A DNA stretch of 64,000 nt, from NCBI RefSeq assembly GCF_014349155.1, contig NZ_JACSIT010000152.1:62001-126000 (forward strand). The letters run 5' to 3'. The stretch is from Neolewinella lacunae. Lineage in GTDB: Bacteria; Bacteroidota; Bacteroidia; Chitinophagales; Saprospiraceae. The translations under genes and the position numbers were made by a program. The first letter of the stretch is position 1. Each line of letters starts with the position of its first letter. A model generated the notes under the pieces. The model worked only from the letters and a program-made list of their open reading frames with translations. It did no database searches and had not been told where the DNA came from. This document shows, piece by piece, positions 16,106 through 23,807 of the stretch.

Positions 16106-17494
16106 ATGCAACCCGTATTTACCAACGATGCCATTGTGTTCGGCCTGCTGATGGTCGTGCTGGCCCTCATTTTTACGACCTCCCACAGTGAGCGCCCCTT
16201 CTGGAAGCGCTTTTATACCTACGTGCCCGCGTTGCTGCTGTGCTACTTTGTGCCCGCGCTGCTGCACTGGCCGCTGGGGCTGATCGCCTACGACTGGTAC
16301 ACGCCCGGGCTGGATGCTGCGCTGGCGGAAAGTGGCCTGAGCGTCCCGCCCGGATCCTCCTACGGCGAGATCAATAAGTTGCTGGAAACCGGGGGCTACA
16401 ATCCGAAAGATTTTGCCGCCTACAAAGGCCACAGCCAGCTGTACTTCATGGCCAGCCGCTACCTCCTGCCCGCCAGTTTGATCCTGCTTTGCCTCAACAT
16501 CGACCTCAAGGGCATTTTCCAACTGGGTTACCGTGCGGTGGTGATGTTTCTGGCCGCTACGGTCAGCATTGTGCTGGGCGGGCCCATCGCTTTGCTCATC
16601 ATCACCAACCTGTTTCCCAACCTGATTGGCCTGGACCCCGAGCAACTCTGGCGCGGCCTGAGCACGATTGCGGGCTCCTGGATCGGCGGCGGGGCCAACC
16701 AGGCGGCGATGAAGGAGATTTTTGACGTTCCTACGGGGATTTTTGGTCAGATGATCATCGTCGACGTGCTGGTGGCCAACATCTGGATGGGCTTTCTGCT
16801 CTTCGGCGCTGGCCGCAGCGAGCGGATCGACCGCTGGCTCAAGGCGGATAACTCGGCCATCAAAGCCCTCACCGAAAAAGTAGAAAATTACGCCGCCCAG
16901 GTGAAGCGCAGCCCCACTACCGTGTCTACCTTCCAGATGCTGGGCGTAGCCTTCGGTGGCGTGGCCCTGGCGCACTGGGGTGCTGATCAGCTGGCCCCGT
17001 TCTTCGCCCAGTACGCCGAGGCGCTGGAGCGGATGCGACTGACGACGCTGACGAGCGACTTTTTCTGGCTCGTGGTTATTGCCACCACGGTAGGTTTCCT
17101 CTTCAGCTTTACGCCCGCGCGGAGCCTGGAGGGCGTGGGGGCCAGCCGCTGGGGTTCGGTCTGCATCTACATTCTGGTAGCTACCATCGGCATGCAGATG
17201 AACATCGGCGACATCTTCAGCAACCTCGGGCTTTTTGCCATCGGGGTAATCTGGATGATCATCCACGTCGTGATTTTGCTCTTCGTCGCCTGGCTCATCA
17301 AAGCGCCGTTTTTCTACGTGGCCGTTGGCAGCCAGGCCAACGTCGGCGGGGCCGCTTCCGCACCCGTGGTGGCCAGTGCCTTCAGTCCCGCGCTGGCACC
17401 CGTCGGGGCCATCATGGCCGTGATTGGTTATGCGCTGGGAACCTACGGTGCCCTGGTCTGCGCCTACCTCATGGAATTTGCCGTGAGTGGGTAA
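16106..17494 (+). CDS. DUF819 family membrane protein (YjcL-like)
   Basis: The product is 462 residues from the ATG at 16106, with about 11-12 hydrophobic segments spread over the full length. The family-typical stretches include IAGSWIGGGANQAAMKEIF in the middle and a late ANVGGAASAPVVASAF. DUF819 proteins are inner-membrane proteins that resemble secondary transporters; the substrate is unknown. The glycine-rich GGGANQ and GGAASAP motifs look like paired substrate-binding hairpins of an inverted-repeat transporter (inference). A TATCTTCC box lies just before the ATG. A dispersed repeat begins 3 bases after the stop codon. Confidence 0.87.
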   Translation: MQPVFTNDAIVFGLLMVVLALIFTTSHSERPFWKRFYTYVPALLLCYFVPALLHWPLGLIAYDWYTPGLDAALAESGLSVPPGSSYGEINKLLETGGYNPKDFAAYKGHSQLYFMASRYLLPASLILLCLNIDLKGIFQLGYRAVVMFLAATVSIVLGGPIALLIITNLFPNLIGLDPEQLWRGLSTIAGSWIGGGANQAAMKEIFDVPTGIFGQMIIVDVLVANIWMGFLLFGAGRSERIDRWLKADNSAIKALTEKVENYAAQVKRSPTTVSTFQMLGVAFGGVALAHWGADQLAPFFAQYAEALERMRLTTLTSDFFWLVVIATTVGFLFSFTPARSLEGVGASRWGSVCIYILVATIGMQMNIGDIFSNLGLFAIGVIWMIIHVVILLFVAWLIKAPFFYVAVGSQANVGGAASAPVVASAFSPALAPVGAIMAVIGYALGTYGALVCAYLMEFAVSG

Positions 17495-17497
17495 TGA

Positions 17498-17567
17498 GGG
17501 CGCGGCCGCAGGTGCTTCCCCCCCGGCCCCCCGAAGGGGGGAGTAGGGACATGGAGCAATGGGGGGA
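17498..17567 (+). repeat. Dispersed repeat, copy 6, with nested GC hairpin
   Basis: The core GGGCGCGGCCGCAGGTGC (17498-17515) is followed by a G/C hairpin (CCCCCCGG...GAAGGGGGG type) and a diverged tail (GGAGCAATGGGG). It begins 3 bases after the DUF819 stop codon and may double as a transcription terminator. Confidence 0.75.
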
Positions 17568-17646
17568 TCGCAGGCATCGGACAATACGCGTAAAAAAAGC
17601 CCGCGTCGGCCAGCCAATTCCGGCCAGCAACGTCCGGGGAAGTCCA

Positions 17647-17674
17647 TTGAACCAAGTGGCCCGTTGTACCTTTG
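17647..17674 (+). promoter_or_regulatory. Promoter of gnd
   Basis: TTG (17647-17649), 17 bases, TACCTTTG (17667-17674): a full match to the Bacteroidota consensus, 28 bases before the gnd ATG. The leader is A-rich, as is common for translation starts in this phylum. Confidence 0.7.
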
Positions 17675-17702
17675 GCTAATAGAAAAGAAAAACATTCACG
17701 GG

Positions 17703-19115
17703 ATGAACCACCAACTTTATGACTTCGGCATGATCGGCCTTGGCGTCATGGGACGCAATTTTTTGCTGAACGTAGCCGACGATGGCTTTGCCGCTTTGGG
17801 CACCGACATCAACGAAGAATCCGTCAGGGCCCTCAACGCCGAAGGCGAAGGCATGAACGTCAAAGGCGTCCACACCCAAAAAGAGTTCGTGGAATTGCTC
17901 AGCAAGCCGCGCAAGATTATGCTGCTTGTCCCCGCCGGAAAAATCGTCGATACCGTCATCGAAGGCCTGCTGCCGTTGCTGGACAATGGAGACATCATCA
18001 TCGACGGCGGCAACAGCCACTTCGACGATACCAACCGCCGCTACGAATACCTGAAGACGAAAAATATCCGCTTTCTCGGCACGGGCGTTTCGGGCGGAGC
18101 GGAAGGTGCCCGCCGCGGCCCCAGCATCATGCCCGGCGGAGACCGCTCCGCCTGGGAGGTCGTCCAGCCCATCCTGGAAACCGTTGCCGCCAAAGTCAAC
18201 GGGGAACCCTGTGTGACCTACATCGGCGAGTCCAGCTCCGGCCACTACGTCAAGATGGTCCACAACGGCATCGAATACGGCCTGATGCAACTCATCGCCG
18301 AAGCCTACGACATCCTCCGCCGCGTTGGCAAGATGAACAACGATGAAATGAGTGCCCTTTTCAGCCAGTGGAACCAGGGCCGCCTGAACAGCTACCTGAT
18401 TGAGATTACGGCCAGCATCCTCAAGATGCGCGACGATAAAATGGACGGCCACCTGCTCGACGTCATCCTCGACAAAGCCAAGCAAAAAGGCACGGGCAAA
18501 TGGACCAGCCAGACGGCAATGGACCTCGGCGTACCCGTGCCGACCATCGACTCGGCCGTGACGATGCGCGGCATCTCGGCGTTTAAGGAATTCCGCCAGG
18601 ATATGTCTGCGCTCTTCGACGTGGTCCACCCCGAAGCTCCTGCCATCAAAGGCGAAGGCCTGGCGGCGGCGGTGGAAGAAAGCCTCTACTTCTCCTTCGT
18701 CATTTGCTACGCCCAGGGCATGCACCTGCTGGCCGAAGCCAGCGCCGAACTGAAGTACGACCTCGATCTGGAAGGCGTGGCCCGCATCTGGCGCGGCGGC
18801 TGCATCATCCGCGCGGCATTGCTCGAAAAAATCCGTCAGGCCTTCGGTGGGCATCCGGAGCTTAAGAACATGATTTCTGCCGACGAATTCCGGGATGAGT
18901 TATACCGCAGCCGCGACGCCATCACCGAAGTGCTGCACCTGGCCAATGAGCGGGGTATCCCCACCATGTGCATGTCTTCGGCCCTCCAGTACTTCGATGC
19001 CTTCCGCTCGGAGCGCCTGCCCCTGAATATGGTCCAGGCCCAACGGGATTACTTCGGTTCGCATACCTACGAGCGGATCGACCAGAAGGGGGTATTCCAC
19101 ACCCAGTGGGATTAG
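17703..19115 (+). CDS. gnd: 6-phosphogluconate dehydrogenase, decarboxylating
   Basis: The product is 470 residues, the standard length. It begins with the NADP-binding FGMIGLGVMGRNF and contains IIDGGNSHFDDT, the substrate-binding GVSGGAEGARRGPSIMPGG, and HNGIEYGLMQLIAEAYDI with the catalytic Lys-Asn-Glu region. The C-terminal domain has the tail region around FGSHTYERID. It oxidises 6-phosphogluconate to ribulose 5-phosphate and CO2 in the pentose phosphate pathway. The start was chosen at 17703 because it follows a good promoter and fits homologues; the open frame upstream covers the promoter. It appears monocistronic. Confidence 0.97.
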   Translation: MNHQLYDFGMIGLGVMGRNFLLNVADDGFAALGTDINEESVRALNAEGEGMNVKGVHTQKEFVELLSKPRKIMLLVPAGKIVDTVIEGLLPLLDNGDIIIDGGNSHFDDTNRRYEYLKTKNIRFLGTGVSGGAEGARRGPSIMPGGDRSAWEVVQPILETVAAKVNGEPCVTYIGESSSGHYVKMVHNGIEYGLMQLIAEAYDILRRVGKMNNDEMSALFSQWNQGRLNSYLIEITASILKMRDDKMDGHLLDVILDKAKQKGTGKWTSQTAMDLGVPVPTIDSAVTMRGISAFKEFRQDMSALFDVVHPEAPAIKGEGLAAAVEESLYFSFVICYAQGMHLLAEASAELKYDLDLEGVARIWRGGCIIRAALLEKIRQAFGGHPELKNMISADEFRDELYRSRDAITEVLHLANERGIPTMCMSSALQYFDAFRSERLPLNMVQAQRDYFGSHTYERIDQKGVFHTQWD

Positions 19116-19155
19116 CCACAAGCAATATTATTTTTCCCTATTTGGGCGCTGCATC

Positions 19156-19184
19156 TTGACAAAGCTGAAAAAGGCGTATCTTTG
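19156..19184 (+). promoter_or_regulatory. Promoter of the YceI lipoprotein gene
   Basis: TTGAC (19156-19160) and TATCTTTG (19177-19184), with 18 bases between TTG and the -7 box. About 56 bases of leader follow before the ATG at 19241. Confidence 0.7.
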
Positions 19185-19240
19185 CGGCGAAAATCGGAAC
19201 GGCCTCAACCAACATACCCGTTCCCACAACCTAGCAGATT

Positions 19241-19900
19241 ATGAATCGCTTTTTCTTTCTCCTCGTTTTTGCTGCTCTTTTCGCCGCTTGCGGTGGCCCC
19301 GCTGGTGAGGAAATCACCTCCGAAGATGCCGCTGACGCCGCTGCCGGTACCACCGAACTGCTGGCTTCTGCCGTTTACGCAGTAGATACCGCCGCCAGTG
19401 TCATTAACTGGGAAGGTGCTAAAATCGCCTACAACCACGTCGGTACCGCCCCCGTTTCCGATGGCAAACTGATGGTTGCCGATGGCAAACTCGTAGGTGG
19501 TAAATTCACCATCGACCTGCGCCGCATCGCCAACACGGACATCCCCGAAGCCGAAAAGCAGGCCAAACTGGTGGGTCACCTCCAGAGCCCCGATTTCTTC
19601 GACGTCGCCACTTACCCTACGGCTGATTTCGAAATCACCCAGATCCAGCCCGCCACCGGCGAAGACCGCAACCACGAGATCACCGGCAACCTGATGATGA
19701 AAGGCCAGACCCGCAGCATCACCATCCCCGCCATGATTTCTATGGAAGGCGATATGATCAAGGCGACCACGCCCAAGTTCACCATCAACCGCACCGAGTG
19801 GGGCGTGAACTACAACAACAGCGGCATCGCCGGCATCATCAAAGACGACATCATCAACGATGAGATCGGCCTGGAAATCATGCTGACCGCTAAGAAGTAA
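19241..19900 (+). CDS. YceI family lipoprotein
   Basis: The product is 219 residues with a lipoprotein signal peptide (lipobox FAAC, Cys17). A short acidic linker leads to one YceI domain: VINWEGAKIAYNHVGT, GKFTIDLRRI, SPDFFDVATYPTADFEIT, ITGNLMMKGQTRSITIPA and FTINRTEWGVNY. YceI domains form a lipocalin-like barrel that binds isoprenoid lipids such as quinones. The protein should be attached to the outside of the inner membrane or to the outer membrane. It has its own strong promoter and a strong terminator, so it is probably a single-gene unit. The ligand is unknown. Confidence 0.93.
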   Translation: MNRFFFLLVFAALFAACGGPAGEEITSEDAADAAAGTTELLASAVYAVDTAASVINWEGAKIAYNHVGTAPVSDGKLMVADGKLVGGKFTIDLRRIANTDIPEAEKQAKLVGHLQSPDFFDVATYPTADFEITQIQPATGEDRNHEITGNLMMKGQTRSITIPAMISMEGDMIKATTPKFTINRTEWGVNYNNSGIAGIIKDDIINDEIGLEIMLTAKK

Positions 19901-19934
19901 TGCACTTCCCTCCCACGGGAGGAAAACGGATTAA

Positions 19935-19968
19935 AATACGCGCACCGGCCCCGGCTGGTGCGCGTATT
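19935..19968. terminator. Strong intrinsic terminator
   Basis: AATACGCGCACC pairs with GGTGCGCGTATT (12 bp) and is followed by a run of T. A-rich sequence before the stem makes it usable on both strands, between the convergent YceI and mevalonate-kinase-like genes. Confidence 0.88.
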
Positions 19969-19997
19969 CTTTTTTGGTGCGGTTCGTTCGCGGGGCC

Positions 19998-20846
19998 TTA
20001 CAACCACCAAACAGGCCCCAGCGCGGCTTCCACGGCGGGCCGCGACCGCCCCCAGCCCAGCAATACGCCCCCACCACCCGCGCCACAGATTTTGAGGAGG
20101 TAATCGTTGCTGAACCACTTTACGTGGTAGCCCGTGGGGATGAAGTGAGGGAGTTCGCGGAGCTGGAAGGCACTCAACAGACGGAAGTTCTGAAGCAGTG
20201 CCGTGCGATCACCACGCTGTAATGCACGGATGCAGGCGGCGGCGGGGCTACGCCACTCCTGTTCTGCTTTTTGGCGGAAGCCAGCATCCCCGTCGTAGCG
20301 GCGGATAAAATCGTCGATGTAGGCCGCTGCCTTGCGGGGCACCCCGGTATCTACCAGAAAAAAGCCTTCCTGCCAGCCGCTGGGCAATTCCGTAGCCCGG
20401 GGCGGCTGCCCGTCGCCCAGAATCACTGGCCGATCAAGGTAACTGATGAGGGGGTCAACGCCGGAGCTGCTGCCGTGGAAGTGCTGCTCCATACGAACAA
20501 AGTGCTCCCGCAGGTCTTCGCCGCTGGCTGCCTTACCCTGCGGGGTGGCGAAGCGGTCCCAGATGGCAGCGCAGACTGCCCCGCTGCTGCCCAGTCCGTA
20601 GCCCGTAGGAATATCGCCGACGAGCCGCCAGTCGTCCAGCAACGCGTCTTCCAGTGCGCCCGTATCCAGCAAGCTGGGTGGGAAGGCCACCTTGAGGTAG
20701 TCGCAAAAACGGAGGAGGGACTCGTCGGGTTGGCTTTGCGTCCACCGCAGGGATAAGCGTGCGTAAGGCACGGCCAGGCCCGCACCCCCGCGCAAGACGG
20801 TGTGCTCGCCGAAGAGAATAACTTTTGCAGGGTAACTACGGGGCAT
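19998..20846 (-). CDS. GHMP kinase, mevalonate-kinase-like
   Basis: The product is 282 residues from the ATG at 20846. It has the three GHMP motifs: AKVILFGEHTVLRGG at the N-terminus, GYGLGSSGAVCAAI for ATP binding, and CGAGGGGVLLG near the C-terminus. The first motif, with Gly-Glu-His, is that of mevalonate kinase, which phosphorylates mevalonate in isoprenoid synthesis. The protein is shorter than many mevalonate kinases, and no other pathway gene is nearby, so diphosphomevalonate or phosphomevalonate kinase activity remains possible. It ends against the bidirectional terminator shared with the YceI gene. Confidence 0.8.
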   Translation of the reverse strand: MPRSYPAKVILFGEHTVLRGGAGLAVPYARLSLRWTQSQPDESLLRFCDYLKVAFPPSLLDTGALEDALLDDWRLVGDIPTGYGLGSSGAVCAAIWDRFATPQGKAASGEDLREHFVRMEQHFHGSSSGVDPLISYLDRPVILGDGQPPRATELPSGWQEGFFLVDTGVPRKAAAYIDDFIRRYDGDAGFRQKAEQEWRSPAAACIRALQRGDRTALLQNFRLLSAFQLRELPHFIPTGYHVKWFSNDYLLKICGAGGGGVLLGWGRSRPAVEAALGPVWWL

Positions 20847-20933
20847 AAGGGTGTATTTCAACGGAATAAACGAAGAAGACTGGATAAACACCAACGGTCA
20901 TCCGCTGCCTAAAGTTAAGGGCTGGTAAAATAG

Positions 20934-21143
20934 TAAATTAACGTCAGGTTGGGGGTGTGAAACGTAGATATTCAGTGGCTGTCAGATGCTTAGACCGTAA
21001 TGGTTCTTTAGTTCGGTAGTTTTGTAGTCCGTTGATGGACAATACCCCACTACCGAACTACAAAACTACCCTACTGTATTCTAAAGGCTATTGAAGACCA
21101 ATCGGTTATGATTATTGTAGGGGGGCAACCTCACATTAAATTA
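20934..21143 (+). repeat. MITE-like element, copy 1
   Basis: About 210 bp. The ends are imperfect inverted repeats: 20934-20951 and the reverse complement of 21126-21143 agree at 15 of 18 bases. Inside is a 12-bp hairpin, TAGTTCGGTAGT (21009-21020) and ACTACCGAACTA (21049-21060). Blocks such as TTCAGTGGCTGTCAGA and GATTATTGT are shared with the copies at 41986-42165 and 55657-55827. There is no open reading frame of note. It occupies the region between the divergent mevalonate-kinase-like gene and the mce operon; the remaining bases 21144-21300 show nothing clear. Confidence 0.8.
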
Positions 21144-21300
21144 CGGCGGTGGAAAAAGCAAGGGCCTGACCTAACCCGGGGCGGGGCATAAAACCATCGC
21201 CAATCTCGTGGCTTTATGGTACAGAGGCTTCCCCCGATTACGGCGCGGGGAGCTTTTTTTCCGTACTGCTACTTCCCCCCCCCAAAAAAATAACCCACCC

Positions 21301-21714
21301 ATGCGCCTTGATCATATTGGCATTGCCGTTGCCGATCTGGAAGCGGCCGACGAACTGCTGGCGCGCCTGCTCGGCCGCGCTCCCTACAAGCGGGAAACCG
21401 TCAGTGACCAAAACGTAAGCACCAGCTTCTTTACCGCCGAAGCCGAGAATGCCAAAATAGAATTTGTGGCCCCTCTCCAGGCGGCCGGGGCCGTCCATAA
21501 ATTCCTCGAAAAACGTGGTCCTGGCCTCCACCACCTCGCCTTTGAAGTGGACGACATCCGCGCCGAAATGACCCGCCTGGCCGCCGACGGCTTTGAACTG
21601 CTGCAATCCGAACCCAGCCCCGGGGCCGATAACAAACTCGTCTGCTTCCTCCACCCCCGCAGCACCAACGGCGTATTGGTGGAAATCTGCCAAAGCATAG
21701 GTTCCCATGACTAA
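21301..21714 (+). CDS. mce: Methylmalonyl-CoA epimerase (VOC family)
   Basis: The product is 137 residues, the usual size. It is a double VOC fold with metal ligands His5 in LDHIGIAV, a His in GLHHLAFEVDD and Glu128 in VLVEIC, plus the glutamate region of KIEFVAP. The enzyme interconverts (2R)- and (2S)-methylmalonyl-CoA in propionyl-CoA/succinyl-CoA metabolism. The start at 21301 matches homologues; upstream frame is low-complexity. It overlaps the next gene by 8 bp (ATGACTAA), so it heads a three-gene operon with a methyltransferase and an exporter, whose functional link is not obvious. Confidence 0.93.
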   Translation: MRLDHIGIAVADLEAADELLARLLGRAPYKRETVSDQNVSTSFFTAEAENAKIEFVAPLQAAGAVHKFLEKRGPGLHHLAFEVDDIRAEMTRLAADGFELLQSEPSPGADNKLVCFLHPRSTNGVLVEICQSIGSHD

Positions 21715-22309
21715 AAGCGAACAGGAAAAATACTGGACCGAACGCTACGCCAGTGGCAACACCGGCTGGGACATCGGCTATCCCTCGACCCCCATCAAAG
21801 CCTACCTCGATCAGCTGGAGGACAAAAGCCTGCGCATCCTCATCCCCGGCGCGGGCAACGCCTACGAAGCCGAACACGCCTGGCGGGCGGGCTTCACCAA
21901 CGTTTTTGTGCTCGACGTGGCCCGCCCGCCGCTCGATGATTTGCAGCGCAGGGTGCCCGACTTTCCGGCCCGGCAATTGATCCACGACGATTTCTTCGCC
22001 CACCAGGGCCAGTACGACCTCATCCTGGAGCAAACCTTCTTCTGTTCCCTCTTGCCCACGCCCGAAAACCGCCAGGCCTACGCCCGGCAGATGGCCGGGT
22101 TGCTGGTGCCCGGCGGCAAGCTGGTCGGCCTTTGGTTTACCTTCCCCCTGGTGCCCACCGGGCAACGTCCCTTCGGCGGAAGCAAGGCGGAATATCTGGG
22201 CTACCTCGGCAACTATTTTGAGGTCCAGACCTTTACAACCGCGCACAATTCTATTCCTCCACGTACTGGCAACGAGCTGTTCGGGATTTTCCAACGCCCC
22301 CATGAATAA
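21707..22309 (+). CDS. TPMT-like SAM-dependent methyltransferase
   Basis: The product is 200 residues. The start (YWTERYASGNTGWDIGYPS) and the SAM-binding loop ILIPGAGNAYEAEHAW are typical of the thiopurine S-methyltransferase-like family; LILEQTFFCSLLP is the post-I family motif. In bacteria such proteins methylate small sulfur, selenium or tellurium compounds or halides. The substrate is not predictable here. It overlaps mce by 8 bp upstream and the MFS gene by 8 bp downstream. The exporter next door could remove the methylated product, but that is inference. Confidence 0.88.
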   Translation: MTKSEQEKYWTERYASGNTGWDIGYPSTPIKAYLDQLEDKSLRILIPGAGNAYEAEHAWRAGFTNVFVLDVARPPLDDLQRRVPDFPARQLIHDDFFAHQGQYDLILEQTFFCSLLPTPENRQAYARQMAGLLVPGGKLVGLWFTFPLVPTGQRPFGGSKAEYLGYLGNYFEVQTFTTAHNSIPPRTGNELFGIFQRPHE

Positions 22310-23591
22310 CGAAAAAAGACTTCTCTTCATCCTCGCTGCCGTACAGTTCTCCCACATCATCGATTTTATGATTGTTATGCCCCTGGGCAAGACGATCATG
22401 GAGATCTTCAACATTTCGCCGGGGCAGTTCTCGTGGGTGGTTTCGGCCTACGCCGGGGCAGCGCTTACGGGCAACCTGATCAGTACGGCGGTGATTGACC
22501 GTTTTGACCGCCGCTCGGCGCTGCTGGTGATGTTCGTGGGCTTCACGCTCGGCACCCTGGCCTGTGCTTTTGCCCCCTCTTATCCCCTGCTGCTGCTCTT
22601 CCGTTCCTGCACCGGTTTGTTTGGCGGCACGCTGGGCGCTTTGGTGTTGGCCATCGTCAGCGACGTCATCCCGCTCGAACGCCGGGCTTCGGCCATGGGC
22701 TGGGTGATGACGGCCTTCAGTGCGGCCAGCGTCGTTGGGGTGCCTTCGGCCATCTGGATTGCGGCTGTGTACGGCTGGCACGCTCCCTTCCTGGTTACGG
22801 CCTTCATCGCAGCCTGTTTTCTGCTCATGGCCTATTTCTTCGTGCCGCCCCTGCGCGGACATTTGGAGGCGAGCAGCGGGGCGCGGTCGCAGGTGCCAGG
22901 CACAAACCACGGAGCAAGGGAAGGCCTGATTGACGACGCTGCCCTGACCCCCACCGAGCAGGTTTTTGCCGTCCGCCACCCCCTGCGCCGGGCCTTCGAT
23001 CCCTTCGTGCGCATCTTTTCCGACCCCAACCAGCGGGCCGCTTTGCTCTTTACCCTGACCTTGATGCTGGGCCACTTCACGATCATTCCCTTCATCGCGC
23101 CGTACATGCAGCTCAACATCGGCTTTACCGATAAATCGGTGAGCCTCATTTACTTCGTCGGCGGACTTCTCACCGTCGTCCTGATGCCCCTCTTCGGGAA
23201 GCTGGCCGACCGCTACGGGCGGATGGAGGTGTTCTCCATTGCCTCGGTGTTCGCCCTGTTCAGCATTTACTTTCTCACCAACCTGGATACAAACTCCGTC
23301 GTGCTTGGTCTGCTGGCAACGTCCTCTTTTTTCGTCGTAGCCAGCGGGCGCAACATCCCGGCCACGACCATGATCACCTCCGTGGTCCATCCCCAAAACC
23401 GGGGCAGCTTCATGAGCATCCGGCAGTCGGTCAACGAAATGGCCTTGTTCAGCAGCAGCGTTATTGCGGGCTTCATCATCACCGAAGGGCCCGACGGACG
23501 TTTGCAGCACTACGAATGGCTGGGTTACTTCACCATCGCGATGAGCATCATTGCGGTTGGCGCTGCGAGCCGGCTGCGGGCAGTGGCCTAA
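22302..23591 (+). CDS. MFS family exporter
   Basis: The product is 429 residues from the ATG at 22302, which overlaps the methyltransferase stop (ATGAATAA). About 12 membrane helices are visible. The first loop region HIIDFMIVMPLGKTIMEIF and the motif IDRFDRRSALL fit the drug/sugar-efflux branch of the major facilitator superfamily. The central cytoplasmic loop (residues about 188-210) contains an in-frame copy of the dispersed repeat, reading SSGARSQVPGTNHGAREG. This loop can normally tolerate insertions, so the protein is probably still functional. The substrate is unknown. Confidence 0.9.
   Translation: MNNEKRLLFILAAVQFSHIIDFMIVMPLGKTIMEIFNISPGQFSWVVSAYAGAALTGNLISTAVIDRFDRRSALLVMFVGFTLGTLACAFAPSYPLLLLFRSCTGLFGGTLGALVLAIVSDVIPLERRASAMGWVMTAFSAASVVGVPSAIWIAAVYGWHAPFLVTAFIAACFLLMAYFFVPPLRGHLEASSGARSQVPGTNHGAREGLIDDAALTPTEQVFAVRHPLRRAFDPFVRIFSDPNQRAALLFTLTLMLGHFTIIPFIAPYMQLNIGFTDKSVSLIYFVGGLLTVVLMPLFGKLADRYGRMEVFSIASVFALFSIYFLTNLDTNSVVLGLLATSSFFVVASGRNIPATTMITSVVHPQNRGSFMSIRQSVNEMALFSSSVIAGFIITEGPDGRLQHYEWLGYFTIAMSIIAVGAASRLRAVA
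22879..22920 (+). repeat. Dispersed 42-bp repeat, copy 7, inside the MFS gene
   Basis: Core GGGCGCGGTCGCAGGTGC (22879-22896), 14-base spacer, tail GGAGCAAGGG (22911-22920). The 42-base length keeps the reading frame of the exporter. Confidence 0.88.
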
Positions 23592-23807
23592 GCTTCCGGA
23601 TCCAGCCCAAAATGCCCGACCAACTTTAAGTTTTGGTCAATTTTACACTCGGAGCGAGTGATTTACCCACTTTAGGCGCTACATTGTGCTTAGGGCAGGC
23701 TTCTCTTCGCCCGTACTTACTTCTTTTACCCCGAGTACGTCCGTTCCCCGTTGGTGCGGCGCAAGCGCTTTTGGCCAGTGGTGGCGTTCTCCCCAAAAAA
23801 TTATCCT

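Noticed and set aside
15980-17695. Long open frame (571 codons) on the minus strand
   Set aside because: It is antisense to the DUF819 gene and partly made of repeat sequence.
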